Numbered from the stretch's first letter, positions 37,239 through 47,230 are shown. The stretch is DNA of 64,000 nucleotides from Bifidobacterium bifidum ATCC 29521 = JCM 1255 = DSM 20456 (GCF_001025135.1 NZ_AP012323.1:124001-188000), one strand, 5' to 3'. The notes: generated by a model not told the origin, from the sequence alone. Numbers and translations: made by a program.

Positions 37239-37914
37239 TTGCGCGAGCGCCGGCCTGATACCAAGGCGCGGCGGCGCTTGTTCCACGTGTGCATGAACAT
37301 CACCCAGCCCACCGGGATCAAGCCAAGGTCCGGGGCAGGCAAACAACTGCGGAAGGTCGCCGTCGCCTTGAGCCGCGTGACGGACACGGATGCCGCGGCC
37401 GCATGGCCCGCCTCCTACAGCCAGTGGGGGCAAACGTACGACGCGTCCCTTGACGGGAAGGGCACGTACGCGGACGGCACCATCGCCGACCGGCACCAAC
37501 GCCTCGTCAGAGCCAGACGCATGATCCGCGAACGTATCCCGCGAGAACCACCTGTTCACGTTCCCGGGACCGACCAGGGGTCGCACCACGCCGATCCCGG
37601 CGGCGGACAGCCTCATCGAGTCATGGAACGGGTGGATCCGCGGCATGCTCCGCCACCACCGGGGATCAAGCCTGTTGCGCCGAATCAAGGCGACCTGCCG
37701 GCGGTGCCATCAACACGCCCGACAGCCCAGACCAGCCTCATGGCTCATGACCAACGCCATCAGCGACCAGCAGATCGAGGAACTCTGCCGCAAAGCATGG
37801 GAACACAGTCCGCAAGGCGCATACGAAACCTACGGCATCCCCAACCGGTACGTCACCGGCATCGGCCGGAACGAATTCCACACCCGCGTAAGATACCCCA
37901 ACACCACCGACTAA
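37239..37914 (+). pseudogene. IS256/IS1249-type transposase, C-terminal half with a frameshift
   Basis: The first part (RRLFHVCMNI, then AAAWPASYSQW and RQRLVRAR-like segments) matches the middle of IS1249-type transposases. Near 37540 the frame shifts by one, and the rest reads SLIESWNGWIRGMLRHHRG and NAISDQQIEELCRKAW to the stop at 37914. The N-terminal half is absent; the remnant abuts the endolysin start. Not functional. Confidence 0.7.
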
Positions 37915-37977
37915 CCCCATACCCCCAGACACACATTTTGGACAATAACCCCACATTTCCCGGTATCCGGCATATAT

Positions 37978-38025
37978 GAGAAAACCCCGGAGTGTTGGCG
38001 TTCCAACGTTTTCCGGGGATTCTCC
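37978..38025 (-). terminator. Rho-independent terminator downstream of tRNA-Leu
   Basis: On the minus strand CCCCGGA and TCCGGGG form a stem that also encloses an inner GTTGG/CCAAC hairpin, followed by TTTTCTC. It begins a few bases after the tRNA-Leu 3' end. Confidence 0.75.
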
Positions 38026-38030
38026 ATACG

Positions 38031-38113
38031 TGCGAGTGGGGGGAGTTGAACCCCCACGAGCATACACTCACTGCCACCTGAAGACAGCGCGTCTACCATT
38101 CCGCCACACTCGC
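38031..38113 (-). tRNA. tRNA-Leu (CAG)
   Basis: The minus strand starts GCGAGTGTGGCGGAATGG with the D arm, then an anticodon loop with CAG in GTCTTCAGGTG, a long class II variable arm, and the T arm GGGGGTTCAACTCCCCC. The 3' acceptor strand matches the 5' end. The CCA is not encoded. Confidence 0.95.
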
Positions 38114-38258
38114 AGACAAAGAGATAACTTACCAGCGATACGTGGATAATGCAATTCGGCGTGTCGCGGTGGGGCGCCGTAATGATTGTCGCGGCGGGTG
38201 CTGCGGTGATTGCTGCGGTGACGCCCGCCGCAAGCACCCGTCGCAGCGCTCCCTCACC

Positions 38259-39560
38259 TCACCCGCGCGGCCCGTTCGCATAGAAGCGGGCAAGCGACTC
38301 GTCGCGGAATTCGTCGAAGTAACCGCCGTCAATCGAGGCACGAATATCGTCCAGCAGCTTTACGAAGAAACGTTCGTTGTGGATCGTCGCCAGCGTGAAC
38401 CCATTGAATTCGCGGGCGCGCAGCAAGTGGTCCACATATGCGCGCGTGTAATGCTGGCACGTGTAGCAGTCGCACCCCTCCTCAAGCGGGCCGAAATCGA
38501 ACTTGTGCTGGGCACGCTTGACGTTGTAGCGCCCGTCGCGCGTGAAAATCGCCCCGTTGCGCGCGCACCTTGCGGGTGCAACGCAATCGAACGTGTCGCC
38601 GCCATTCTCCACACATGCGAAGATGTCGTCGACCGAGGCGATGCCCAGCACGTGCCGTGGCCGGCTTTCCGGCATCGCGTCGCAGATCCACGCGCACGTG
38701 TCTGCGATGATACGCTTCTCGATCGCGCCGCCGATGCCCACACCGTCGAAGTCCAGCGAGGCGATCTGCTCGGCCGCATGCCTGCGCAGGTCCTCATAGT
38801 TCGCGCCCTGCACCACGCCGTACAGTGCCTGGTACGGTTTGCCCAGCCGCTCCTCGGTCAGCCGCTGGTGCTCGGCCACGCAACGCTGCGCCCAACGGTA
38901 GGTGCGTTCCACCGAGGCTTCCTGATACGAGCGCGTGTTCATCAGCGTCGTCAATTCGTCGAACGCGAACATGATGTCCGCGCCGATTTTATGCTGGATG
39001 CCCATCGAGATTTCCGCGGAGAAACGATGACGGTCGCCGTTGAGCGGCGATTTGAATGTCACCCCATCCTCGTCGACGAACGCCAGTCGTTCCTTGCCCG
39101 CCGCGATCACGTCGTCCGATTTCATGCCGGTCACGTCCATCGCCAGCGTCTTCTTGAATCCGGCTCCCAGCGACAGCACCTGGAATCCGCCGGAATCGGT
39201 GAACGTCGGCCCGTCCCAGTTCATGAATCGCGCGAGTCCGCCGGCCGCGTCGAGCACATCCTGGCCAGGGCGCTCGAACAGATGAAACGCGTTGGACAGC
39301 AGACATTGCGCCCCCAGCTCGCGCATGGTCTCCGGCAGGACGGCCTTCATTGCCGCCTGCGTGGCGACCGGCACGAAGGCCGGTGTGCGGATGTCGCCGT
39401 GCGGCGTGTGGATGATGCCGGTGCGGCCGTAACGGCGGCCGCCACGGCCTTTGCCGTCAGCTGAATCGGGCAGTTGCGTAAGGGTTTCGAAAAAGAATGC
39501 GCTGCGGTCGCCGGGCCTGCCATCGGCCGCGCCGCGCGGGTGCTCCAGAAAACTCGTCAT
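38259..39560 (-). CDS. tgt: Queuine tRNA-ribosyltransferase
   Basis: A 433-aa TGT enzyme that exchanges guanine-34 of GU(N)-anticodon tRNAs for a queuine precursor. The substrate-binding segment FTDSGGFQVLSLG, the catalytic-loop segment DGVGIGGAI and the zinc ligands CDCYTCQHYTRAYVDHL are visible. The N-terminal 45 residues are an extension over the usual start. No Shine-Dalgarno precedes the ATG; TAGAGT ends 6 nt upstream, fitting a leaderless mRNA. Confidence 0.95.
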   Translation of the reverse strand: MTSFLEHPRGAADGRPGDRSAFFFETLTQLPDSADGKGRGGRRYGRTGIIHTPHGDIRTPAFVPVATQAAMKAVLPETMRELGAQCLLSNAFHLFERPGQDVLDAAGGLARFMNWDGPTFTDSGGFQVLSLGAGFKKTLAMDVTGMKSDDVIAAGKERLAFVDEDGVTFKSPLNGDRHRFSAEISMGIQHKIGADIMFAFDELTTLMNTRSYQEASVERTYRWAQRCVAEHQRLTEERLGKPYQALYGVVQGANYEDLRRHAAEQIASLDFDGVGIGGAIEKRIIADTCAWICDAMPESRPRHVLGIASVDDIFACVENGGDTFDCVAPARCARNGAIFTRDGRYNVKRAQHKFDFGPLEEGCDCYTCQHYTRAYVDHLLRAREFNGFTLATIHNERFFVKLLDDIRASIDGGYFDEFRDESLARFYANGPRG

Positions 39561-39928
39561 ACGATTACTCTAGGCGATGGCCGGGAAGGCGGGAGATGGC
39601 GCTCGGAAAGCCTGCTGCGGGCTTTCCCGGCGGTTCGTGGCGTATCGTTGTCTCAAGCTGTCCGGCTGATGCGTCCGCTTTTCGGACGGGATATCCGCGG
39701 GTTTCAGAAGAATCGTTTTGCTGCTGACCGGTCGGAAATGTCGTACGAAACAAGGCCGAAGGCCTGCTTCATGATAACGGTAGATAATTCATTCTCTCCT
39801 TCCAATCAACGTTCAGGAAACATCCAGAGCAGGTATCTTTACTCTTACGTAGAGCTTGGCGGCGCGCTGGCTCACAGATACGAGCCCCAACCCGCCTGCT
39901 GATACTTACGAATATTGAAGGAGACAAC
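39561..39928. promoter_or_regulatory. Intergenic region between divergent tgt and htrA
   Basis: This 368-bp gap holds the two divergent promoters. GGAAAGCC at 39605-39612 is inverted at 39620-39627, a short hairpin of unknown role. GAAGGAGA just before the htrA ATG is a strong ribosome binding site. No gene is supported here. Confidence 0.4.
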
Positions 39929-41851
39929 ATGGCTGACAACAACAACGGATACTGGCCCGCCGATAACGGCGGCCAGCCTGAGCAGCCGCAGAACGACAAC
40001 CTGCAGCAGGACGCTCCGACGACCTCGGATGCGCAGGATCAGCAATTCGCCCAGGAGCCGCTGGGCGCGCCTCAGGAAGCGCCCGCGCAGAACGACGACG
40101 CGCAGCAGCCGCAGCCCGAAGCGCAGGATACCCGTCCGACCCAGCCGTTGGCGCCTGTCGCGCCGACCTCAGAGCAGGCCCAGGCTTCCGAACCGACTCA
40201 GCCGCTGCCGCCGCAGCCGACGCAGCCGACGCAGCCGCTGTACCGCCCGGCACCGGAATACGGCGCCTACGGCCCGACTCCGACTCAGCCGGAGCCCCAG
40301 CAGCCGCAGCCGACCCAGCAGCAGAATCAGAACACGGGCAACGGCGGCAACCCATTCTTTAACGGCAACCCGTTCATGACGCGCCCGACGGACGACGCCT
40401 CACAGCAGAATCGCCAGAACGGCAACACGCCCTACGGTTTCCCGTTCGGCCCGCAAGGCCCGAACGGCGGCCAGGATCAGGGCATGGCTCAGCCGGAAGA
40501 CGGCGGCAACGCGTCTCGCGGCGGGAGCTCCGCGGCCAGCCACATCGTGACCGCAGTGGTGGCCGCCCTGGTGGCCGCGGCGCTGTGCCTCGGCGTTGGA
40601 TACTTCGCGCTCACCTATGGTTGGGTGAGCACGCCGACGACGACATCGCTGACCAACGTCCAGTCGAACAAGTCCGGTACCGGCAGCGCCACCGCCAAGA
40701 CGGGCGAGGCCGCCGACTGGAAGACCGTGGCGAGCGAGGTCTCCGGCTCCGTCGTGTCGATTCAGGCGGCGCTGAGCAACGGCACCGCCAAGGGGTCGGG
40801 CGCGATCGTGAGCGCCAAGGGCTACATCGTCACCAACAACCACGTGATCTCCGGCGCCCAGCAGATTCAGGTGACGCTGTCCAACGGGCAGATGTACACC
40901 GCTCAGGTGGTCGGCACCGACACCACCACCGACCTGGCGGTCATCAAGCTCGACAACCCGCCGAGCGACCTGAAGGCTGTGGAATTCGCCGACTCCGACA
41001 AGCTCGCCGTCGGCGAGGACGTCATGGCCATCGGCAACCCGCTGGGCTATGACGACACCGCCACCACCGGCATCGTGTCCGCGCTGAACCGTCCGGTCAC
41101 CGTGACCGATGACTCCGGCTCCGACATCGTCACCAACGCGGTGCAGATCGACGCGGCCATCAACCCCGGCAACTCGGGCGGCCCGACGTTCAACGCCGCC
41201 GGCCAGGTGATTGGCATCAACTCGTCGATCGCCTCCACCGCGACCTCCAGTGATTCCGCCGGCTCCATCGGCATCGGCTTCGCGATTCCGTCGAACCTCG
41301 TCAAGCGCGTGGCCAACGAGATCATCAAGGACGGCAAGGTCAAGCACGTGGCCCTCGGCGTGACAATCACCACCGGCACGGTCGAGGCGGACGGCGTGAC
41401 CCGCGCCGGCGCCAAGGTCACCGCGGGAACCTCCGGCTCCGCCGTGGTGTCCGGCAGCCCCGCCGACAAGGCCGGCCTGAAGGTGGGCGACGTCATCGTG
41501 GCGTACGACGGCAACGCGGTGAGCAGCACGTATTCGCTGCTCGGCTATGTACGTGCGTCGGCGCTCAACGACAAGGTGACGTTGACCATCGTGCGCGGCG
41601 GCAAGACCATGGACGTCGAGGTGACGCTCGACAAGGAGGAGTCCGCGGTGAACGGCTCCGGCAGCTCGAACTCGAACAACAACCAGAACAACCAGAACAA
41701 CCAGAATGGCAACGGCCAGAACGGTAACGGCAATGGCAACGGCAACAGCAACAATGGCAACAGCAACAACGGCAACGGCAATGACAGCAACGGGTACGGC
41801 AACAACGACTACGGCAACGGCGGGTTCTCCGATCCGTTCGGCCTGTGGTAA
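39929..41851 (+). CDS. htrA: Membrane-anchored HtrA/DegP serine protease
   Basis: A 640-aa protein. Residues 1-205 are a disordered, Gln/Pro-rich cytoplasmic part; a membrane helix lies at about 208-232. The trypsin-like domain has His305 in TNNHVISG, Asp335 in TTDLAVIKL and Ser416 in NPGNSGGP. A PDZ domain follows at about 475-570, then an Asn/Gly-rich tail of about 70 residues. HtrA proteases degrade or refold damaged proteins outside the membrane under stress. A strong AAGGAGA precedes the ATG. Both low-complexity ends are larger than in most homologues. Confidence 0.94.
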   Translation: MADNNNGYWPADNGGQPEQPQNDNLQQDAPTTSDAQDQQFAQEPLGAPQEAPAQNDDAQQPQPEAQDTRPTQPLAPVAPTSEQAQASEPTQPLPPQPTQPTQPLYRPAPEYGAYGPTPTQPEPQQPQPTQQQNQNTGNGGNPFFNGNPFMTRPTDDASQQNRQNGNTPYGFPFGPQGPNGGQDQGMAQPEDGGNASRGGSSAASHIVTAVVAALVAAALCLGVGYFALTYGWVSTPTTTSLTNVQSNKSGTGSATAKTGEAADWKTVASEVSGSVVSIQAALSNGTAKGSGAIVSAKGYIVTNNHVISGAQQIQVTLSNGQMYTAQVVGTDTTTDLAVIKLDNPPSDLKAVEFADSDKLAVGEDVMAIGNPLGYDDTATTGIVSALNRPVTVTDDSGSDIVTNAVQIDAAINPGNSGGPTFNAAGQVIGINSSIASTATSSDSAGSIGIGFAIPSNLVKRVANEIIKDGKVKHVALGVTITTGTVEADGVTRAGAKVTAGTSGSAVVSGSPADKAGLKVGDVIVAYDGNAVSSTYSLLGYVRASALNDKVTLTIVRGGKTMDVEVTLDKEESAVNGSGSSNSNNNQNNQNNQNGNGQNGNGNGNGNSNNGNSNNGNGNDSNGYGNNDYGNGGFSDPFGLW

Positions 41852-41921
41852 GTTCCGCTCCCGAAGCCGCTGACGCTGCCTGACGGCTGACATTGCCCGG
41901 CAGTTGACATGGCTCGATGAT

Positions 41922-41953
41922 GGAGGGGCCGGTGCGCTTGCGCCGGTCCCTCC
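41922..41953 (+). terminator. Hairpin after htrA
   Basis: GGAGGGGCCGGTG at 41922 pairs, with wobble pairs, with CGCCGGTCCCTCC at 41941-41953. The rest of the 378-bp gap to the next gene (41954-42229) is AT-richer around 42055-42100 and must hold the promoter of the metal ATPase; no gene is seen. Confidence 0.65.
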
Positions 41954-42229
41954 ACTTGTGTCTGCGGCCATGTTCCCGCGTGACGTTGGCGTGTCCTTTC
42001 GCAGTTGTTGCTAGAGTTAGTCGAAGACGTGGATGGCATGTGCCGCCGCGCAACATAATCGAACGAACAATTGAATATCGAATAATCTTTTTACGCCGTG
42101 TATCGCCTGCCCTCGCCGTTTTAGGCAGTGCTGCCGATGGGTTAACAAGGCGTGGGTCGCATGCCGTTCGTGATTCCGCGCTTGTTGCTGGGATGACGGA
42201 TGGTCCGTATACGAGCGTAAGGAGATACG

Positions 42230-44431
42230 ATGCGTAAGTTCATCTATCTTTGCAGTCATCTGTGTGTTCAAGTGCCGCTGTTGCCGATTGCCGTGCTCAC
42301 GGTCATTCCGCTTGCCGTGTGCCCGTCATGGCGCCCGTGGGGAGCGGCGGATATTCCTGTACTGGGCAATCCCGGCGTGGGCCAGTGGATTGTCATCATC
42401 GTGGTGGCGTACACGATCATCGACACCGTGCGCGGCATGATCGACGATTTGCGGCATGGCCGGGTCGGTGTGGATCTGCTGGCTGTCGTGGCGATCGCCG
42501 CCACGGTCGCCGTGCAGGAATACTGGGCGAGCTGGGCCGTGGTGCTGATGATCTCGTCCGGCGAAGCCATCGAGGAATACGCCCAATCCAAGGCCGAAAG
42601 CAGCCTGACCGCGCTGATGACGGCCGCGCCCCAGACCGCGCACGTCGTGCGATGGCCCGGCGTGGGCGTCGCTGGTGTCAACACCGGCGACGGCAGCGAC
42701 GGCAGCTCCGACGACCGGGGCGACGGCTTCCGCAAGGTCGCCGCTCTGCCGTCTTCCGCCGCCAGCGGGTCGTCCGACGCTGCGACTTCCCACTATGACA
42801 CCGTTGCGGTGGAATCCGTCACCCCCGGCGATGTGCTGATTGTGCTGCCCGGTGAAACCGTGCCGGTAGATGGCGAGCTGTTGTCCGGATCCGCCACGCT
42901 CGACCTGAGCAACATCAACGGTGAGCCGGTGCCGCGTGGAGTGTTCGCGGGCGCCCGCGTCATGTCCGGCGCGGTGAACGGCTCGACCACGCTGACCATG
43001 CGTGCCACCGAAGCCGCCAGCGACTCGCAATACCAGCGCATTCTCGCGCTCGTCGCGGCCGCGCGGGATTCCCGCCCGGCGGTGGTGAAGACCGCCGATG
43101 TGCTGGCAGTGCCGTTCACGGTGCTCGCACTGGCGATCGCGGCCGTGGCATGGTTGGTGTCCGGTGTGCCGACGCGCTTCGCTCAGGTGCTGGTGCTGGC
43201 GACCCCTTGCCCGTTGCTGATCGCCGCCCCCGTCGCGTATGTGGCGGGAACCGGCCGACTAGCCAAGTCGGGAATCCTGATCAAGACACAGGACGTGCTG
43301 GAGAACCTCGGCCGCGTCACGCACGTGTTCTTCGACAAGACCGGCACGCTGACCGTGAAGCAGCCGCAGGTGACCCGCGTCGAGATGCTGCCCGGTGCCG
43401 GCACTCACCTCAATGAGGACCACGTACTGATGATGGCGGGCGTGGTCGAGACCTATTCCGTGCACATCCTCGCCAAAGGCATCGCGAAGGCCGGCACGGA
43501 AGCTCTGTCCCGGCTGCATCGGCGGTTCGAGGAGGGGCAGCGGCTATGCCCGCAGCCCGATGCGGACTGGCCTGGTCACGGGCGCGATTATCCGGTCGTC
43601 AAGCACATTGATGAAGACGCCGGGAAAGGCATCTCCGGCGAAGTGAATGGGCATAAGGTGCGCGTAGGCAGACTGTCTTTCGCGGCCTCAAGCGAAGATG
43701 GGTTCCTGCCGGTTGAGCGGATCGTCCCGGGCCGGGCCACGACTGATGGAGACCGGCGGTCCGGAAAACAAGGTGAGGGGCGGCTTGCGGACGAGATCCG
43801 TACCCGTTTCGGCATGCTCGCGCCGGATGAAATGGCCTCGTACGTGTCGGTCGACGGTCAGCTCATCGCCCGGATCGTCCTGCGTGACGTGCCGCGCGCG
43901 AACGCCAAGTCGGCGCTCGCGAGCCTGCGCGGTCTCGGCGTCGCCAAGCTGTCCATGCTGACGGGAGACAAACGATCCTCCGCCGCCATCATCGCCAGTG
44001 AGGTCGGCATCGACGACGTGCATGCGGAACTGTTCCCCGAAGATAAGGTCACCGCTGTCACGACCGCGACCGTGACGCCATCGCGCGGCGTGACGATGAT
44101 GGTCGGCGACGGCGTGAACGACGCGCCCGTGTTGGCCGCCGCCGATATCGGCATGGCCATGACGGACGGCACGTCGACCGCGGCCTCGGAGTCCGCGCAG
44201 GTGGTGATCCTGAACGACGACATCGCCGCCGTTCCACGGGCCATCGCCATCGCCCGCCGCACCAAGCGTGTGATGCTGCAAGCCGTGCTGGCCGGTCTCG
44301 CGCTGGCCCTGATCGGCATGGTTGCGGCGGCGTTCAACTTGATTCCCGTCGTGGTCGGCGCTTTTCTGCAGGAAGCCATCGACGTGGTAAGCATCCTCTG
44401 GGCGCTCACCGCGCTGCTTGACCGTGACTGA
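42230..44431 (+). CDS. P1B-type heavy-metal-translocating ATPase with TPCP motif
   Basis: A 733-aa P-type ATPase. The transport helix carries TPCPLL at 325-330, the phosphorylation motif DKTGTLT begins at about 369, TGDK and GDGVNDAP (about 626-633) follow. No N-terminal HMA metal-binding domain or CXXC is present. The TPCP motif and the C-terminal QEAIDVVSILWAL resemble the P1B-5 group, whose studied members move nickel or iron; Zn/Cd pumps have CPC instead. The substrate is thus an inference. AAGGAG precedes the ATG. Two insertions rich in Ser, Gly and Asp (about 145-190 and 445-525) are unusual. Confidence 0.88.
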   Translation: MRKFIYLCSHLCVQVPLLPIAVLTVIPLAVCPSWRPWGAADIPVLGNPGVGQWIVIIVVAYTIIDTVRGMIDDLRHGRVGVDLLAVVAIAATVAVQEYWASWAVVLMISSGEAIEEYAQSKAESSLTALMTAAPQTAHVVRWPGVGVAGVNTGDGSDGSSDDRGDGFRKVAALPSSAASGSSDAATSHYDTVAVESVTPGDVLIVLPGETVPVDGELLSGSATLDLSNINGEPVPRGVFAGARVMSGAVNGSTTLTMRATEAASDSQYQRILALVAAARDSRPAVVKTADVLAVPFTVLALAIAAVAWLVSGVPTRFAQVLVLATPCPLLIAAPVAYVAGTGRLAKSGILIKTQDVLENLGRVTHVFFDKTGTLTVKQPQVTRVEMLPGAGTHLNEDHVLMMAGVVETYSVHILAKGIAKAGTEALSRLHRRFEEGQRLCPQPDADWPGHGRDYPVVKHIDEDAGKGISGEVNGHKVRVGRLSFAASSEDGFLPVERIVPGRATTDGDRRSGKQGEGRLADEIRTRFGMLAPDEMASYVSVDGQLIARIVLRDVPRANAKSALASLRGLGVAKLSMLTGDKRSSAAIIASEVGIDDVHAELFPEDKVTAVTTATVTPSRGVTMMVGDGVNDAPVLAAADIGMAMTDGTSTAASESAQVVILNDDIAAVPRAIAIARRTKRVMLQAVLAGLALALIGMVAAAFNLIPVVVGAFLQEAIDVVSILWALTALLDRD

Positions 44432-44442
44432 CGGGCCGTGGT

Positions 44443-44489
44443 CGACGGGCGCAGCTGGGCCGGTCGTGATCGACCGGCCGCGCCCGTCG
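44443..44489 (+). terminator. Long hairpin after the metal ATPase
   Basis: CGACGGGCGC (44443) and GGCCGGTCG (44458) pair with CGACCGGCC (44471) and GCGCCCGTCG (44480), with a 5-nt bulge and a TGAT loop. It begins 11 bases after the stop codon. Confidence 0.75.
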
Positions 44490-44531
44490 CCGGACGATCG
44501 GGCGAGAACGAATGTGACATTCGACAACAAT

Positions 44532-44565
44532 GGGGGCAATGCCGGGAAATCCCGCCGTTGCCCCC
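44532..44565. terminator. Second hairpin between the ATPase and fprA
   Basis: GGGGGCAA at 44532-44539 and TTGCCCCC at 44558-44565 pair, with an inner CGGGA/TCCCG stem. Probably an extra terminator shielding fprA from upstream transcription. Confidence 0.6.
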
Positions 44566-44601
44566 TTCCGTGATTCGGTGGCTTGCGATAACCTATAACG
44601 C

Positions 44602-46053
44602 GTGACTGAATCTGAGAACAATGAACTTCGTATCGCCGTGATCGGCGCCGGTCCCGCCGGCGTCTACTCCTCCGACATCTTCCTGCGCCAGCTGAAGAAG
44701 CTCGGCGAGGAGCTGGGTCTGGGCACCAAGGCCCGCATCGACCTGTTCGAGAAGCTGCCGGTCCCGTTCGGCCTGGTCCGTTACGGTGTGGCCCCCGACC
44801 ATCCGAGCATCAAATTCATCGCATCCGCGCTGGAGAAGACGCTCGACAACCCCGACATCCACCTCTACTGCGACGTGGAATTCGGCAAGGACGTGACCCT
44901 GGACGACCTGCTGGCGCGTTACGACGCCGTGCTGTTCGCCACCGGCGCCGTCAAGGACAAACCGCTGAACCTGCCGGGCGCCGACCTCGACGGCGTGTAC
45001 GGCGCCGCCAAGTTCGTCGAATGGTATGACGGATACCCCACGGGTGCGCGCGAATGGCCACTTTCGGCCGAGAACGTCGCCGTGATCGGTGGCGGCAACG
45101 TGGCGATGGACGTCGCGCGCGAGCTCATGCGCAACGCCGACGACCTCAAGGCCAAGACCGACATCCCCGACAACGTCTACGAAGGCATCCAGGGCAACAA
45201 GGCCAAGGTGCTGCATCTGTTCATCCGCCGTGGCGTCGCCCAGGCCAAGTTCAGCGTGCAGGAACTGCGTGAGATGGAGAAGCTGCCCGGCGTGCAGCTC
45301 ATCATCAACGAGGACGACTTCGAGCTGGATGACGACACGATCGAAGAGGCCGGCAAGGACAAGCTGACGCGCCAGATGGTCGAGGAGCTGTTCACCATCC
45401 GCGAGATGGCCGAAGACATGGAAGACGACGGCGACGTCGATTACGAGGGCAACCCCGCAGATCGCAAGTATTACGTGCACTTCAACTCCGCTCCCACCGA
45501 GATCCTCGGCAAGGACGGCAAGGTCGCGGGCATCCGCGTGGAGAAGACCGAGACCGGCGCCGACGGCAAGATGCACCGCGCCGGCGAATTCGAAGACTAC
45601 CCGGTCGAGGCCGTGTACCACGCAATCGGCTACAAGCCCGCCGAAGCGCCCGGCATCACCTATGACGAGAAGGGCGCCCATCTGGCCAACGCGAACGGCG
45701 ATGGCCGCATCACCACCGAGGCCGCCGGCGGTGACGTGCGTGAACGCCTGTATGCCACCGGGTGGGCCAAGCGCGGGCCGGTCGGCCTGATCGGCTCCAC
45801 CAAGTCCGACGCGTTGATGATCGTCACCAACATGCTGGAAGACCTCGCCAAGGCGGCCGAAGGCGGCCGTGTGGCCGTCGACCGCGACCCCGAGTCCATC
45901 GACCGCCTGCTCGCCGAGCGCGGTGTCAAGCCGATTGACTTCGCCGGTTGGAAGAAGGTCGATGCCTTCGAACGCTCCGAGGGCGCGAAGGAAGGCCGCG
46001 AGCACAAGAAGGTCGTCGAGCCGGATCAGATGCGTGAGCTTGCTCACGCCTGA
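44602..46053 (+). CDS. fprA: Ferredoxin/flavodoxin-NADP+ reductase, FprA type
   Basis: A 483-aa flavoprotein of the adrenodoxin-reductase family. FAD binding is seen at the N-terminus (AVIGAGPAGVYSS), the NADP site near residue 160 (VIGGGNVAMDVAREL), and the conserved GWAKRGPVGLIG near the C-terminus. It passes electrons between NADPH and ferredoxin or flavodoxin. The start is GTG without a Shine-Dalgarno; GATAAC/TATAAC sequences lie immediately upstream. A clear terminator follows. Confidence 0.92.
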   Translation: MTESENNELRIAVIGAGPAGVYSSDIFLRQLKKLGEELGLGTKARIDLFEKLPVPFGLVRYGVAPDHPSIKFIASALEKTLDNPDIHLYCDVEFGKDVTLDDLLARYDAVLFATGAVKDKPLNLPGADLDGVYGAAKFVEWYDGYPTGAREWPLSAENVAVIGGGNVAMDVARELMRNADDLKAKTDIPDNVYEGIQGNKAKVLHLFIRRGVAQAKFSVQELREMEKLPGVQLIINEDDFELDDDTIEEAGKDKLTRQMVEELFTIREMAEDMEDDGDVDYEGNPADRKYYVHFNSAPTEILGKDGKVAGIRVEKTETGADGKMHRAGEFEDYPVEAVYHAIGYKPAEAPGITYDEKGAHLANANGDGRITTEAAGGDVRERLYATGWAKRGPVGLIGSTKSDALMIVTNMLEDLAKAAEGGRVAVDRDPESIDRLLAERGVKPIDFAGWKKVDAFERSEGAKEGREHKKVVEPDQMRELAHA

Positions 46054-46084
46054 GCGACCTGTAGCGCGACTCGTATACATCGAT

Positions 46085-46127
46085 CAAGCCGCCTCCCGTG
46101 TGACATTGTGGGCGGCGGCTTGTTTTT
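46085..46127 (+). terminator. Rho-independent terminator after fprA
   Basis: CAAGCCGCC at 46085-46093 pairs with GGCGGCTTG at 46114-46122, followed by TTTTT. Confidence 0.85.
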
Positions 46128-46224
46128 GCCCGTACTTGTATCATCCCGTGCCTCCGGAATCATTTCATTGTGCTCAAGGCGCATATCCAGCCAACTGTCA
46201 GACAGTGAATTTAGTGTGTGGGCT

Positions 46225-47163
46225 ATGGACGGTAAATTGCATGTGCGCGGCCACTTCAACGGCCTGAAAACGACGCTGCTCTTTGCGTTGATGTGGGCCA
46301 TCGTCATGTTGATCTGGTGGGCCACCGGCGGTGGCCGCGGCACGCTGGGCGTATATATCGTCATCGGTCTGGTCTCCACGTTCAGCACGTACTGGTTCTC
46401 CGACAAACTCGCCATCGCCTCGATGGGCGCCCGCGCGGTCACCGAGCCGGAAGCTCCCGCACTGTACCGCATCGTGCGCGAACTCAGCGCCAAGGCCGGC
46501 AAGCCGATGCCTCGCATCTACGTCGCCCCGACCATGAGCCCCAACGCGTTCGCAACGGGCCGCAACGAGCGCCATGCAGCCGTATGCTGCACGCAAGGCA
46601 TCCTCAACATACTCAACGAGCGCGAGATTCGCGGCGTCCTCGGCCACGAGCTCATGCACGTGTACAACCACGACATCCTCACCTCCGCCATAGCCTCCGC
46701 ACTGGCGACCATCATCACGTATCTGGGATACTCGCTCATGTATTTCGGCGGCGGTCGCAGCAACGACCGTGACAACTCCTCCGGTGCCTTCGGTCTGATC
46801 GGCGTGCTGGTGAGCGCGATTCTCGTGCCGATCGGCGCCTCTCTGATCCAGATGGCCATCTCCCGCACCCGCGAATTCGACGCCGACGAGGACGGCAGCC
46901 GCCTGACCGGCGACCCCGAAGCGCTCGCCTCCGCCCTGAACAAGATCTCCTACGGTGCTCAGACCAATCCGATGCCGAAAACCGCGGGCACGCAGTCGGT
47001 GTCATCCATGATGATCGCCAACCCGTTCTCCGCGCGCGGATTCTCGAAGCTGTTCTCCACGCACCCACCTACCGACGAGCGCATCAGCCGGCTCATGCAG
47101 ATGTCGCAGGAGATGCGCAATTCCGGCATCGGCGGCGGCAGCAGCCCGCAGTACTTGTACTAG
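46225..47163 (+). CDS. htpX: Membrane zinc metalloprotease HtpX
   Basis: A 312-aa M48 protease. Two membrane helices lie at about residues 14-32 and 36-54, then the catalytic HELMH in VLGHELMHVYNHD, two further helices, and the downstream Glu in REFDADEDGS. HtpX cleaves misfolded membrane proteins. The start at 46225 gives the family length; a longer frame reads through the fprA terminator and is not credible. Confidence 0.93.
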   Translation: MDGKLHVRGHFNGLKTTLLFALMWAIVMLIWWATGGGRGTLGVYIVIGLVSTFSTYWFSDKLAIASMGARAVTEPEAPALYRIVRELSAKAGKPMPRIYVAPTMSPNAFATGRNERHAAVCCTQGILNILNEREIRGVLGHELMHVYNHDILTSAIASALATIITYLGYSLMYFGGGRSNDRDNSSGAFGLIGVLVSAILVPIGASLIQMAISRTREFDADEDGSRLTGDPEALASALNKISYGAQTNPMPKTAGTQSVSSMMIANPFSARGFSKLFSTHPPTDERISRLMQMSQEMRNSGIGGGSSPQYLY

Positions 47164-47202
47164 CTTCGTTGCGCAAGGTTCGCGGGCATCGCCGTCATGT
47201 GA

Positions 47203-47208
47203 TACACT
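47203..47208 (+). promoter_or_regulatory. Probable -10 box of the tRNA-Gly gene
   Basis: TACACT preceded by TGTGA, 22 bp before the tRNA 5' end. Confidence 0.4.
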
Positions 47209-47230
47209 GACGACTTGTGCACAAAGCACT

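Noticed and set aside
42040..42110. AT-rich ATTGAATATCGAATAAT as an ArsR/SmtB operator for the metal ATPase
   Set aside because: The inverted symmetry is poor and no ArsR-type gene is adjacent.
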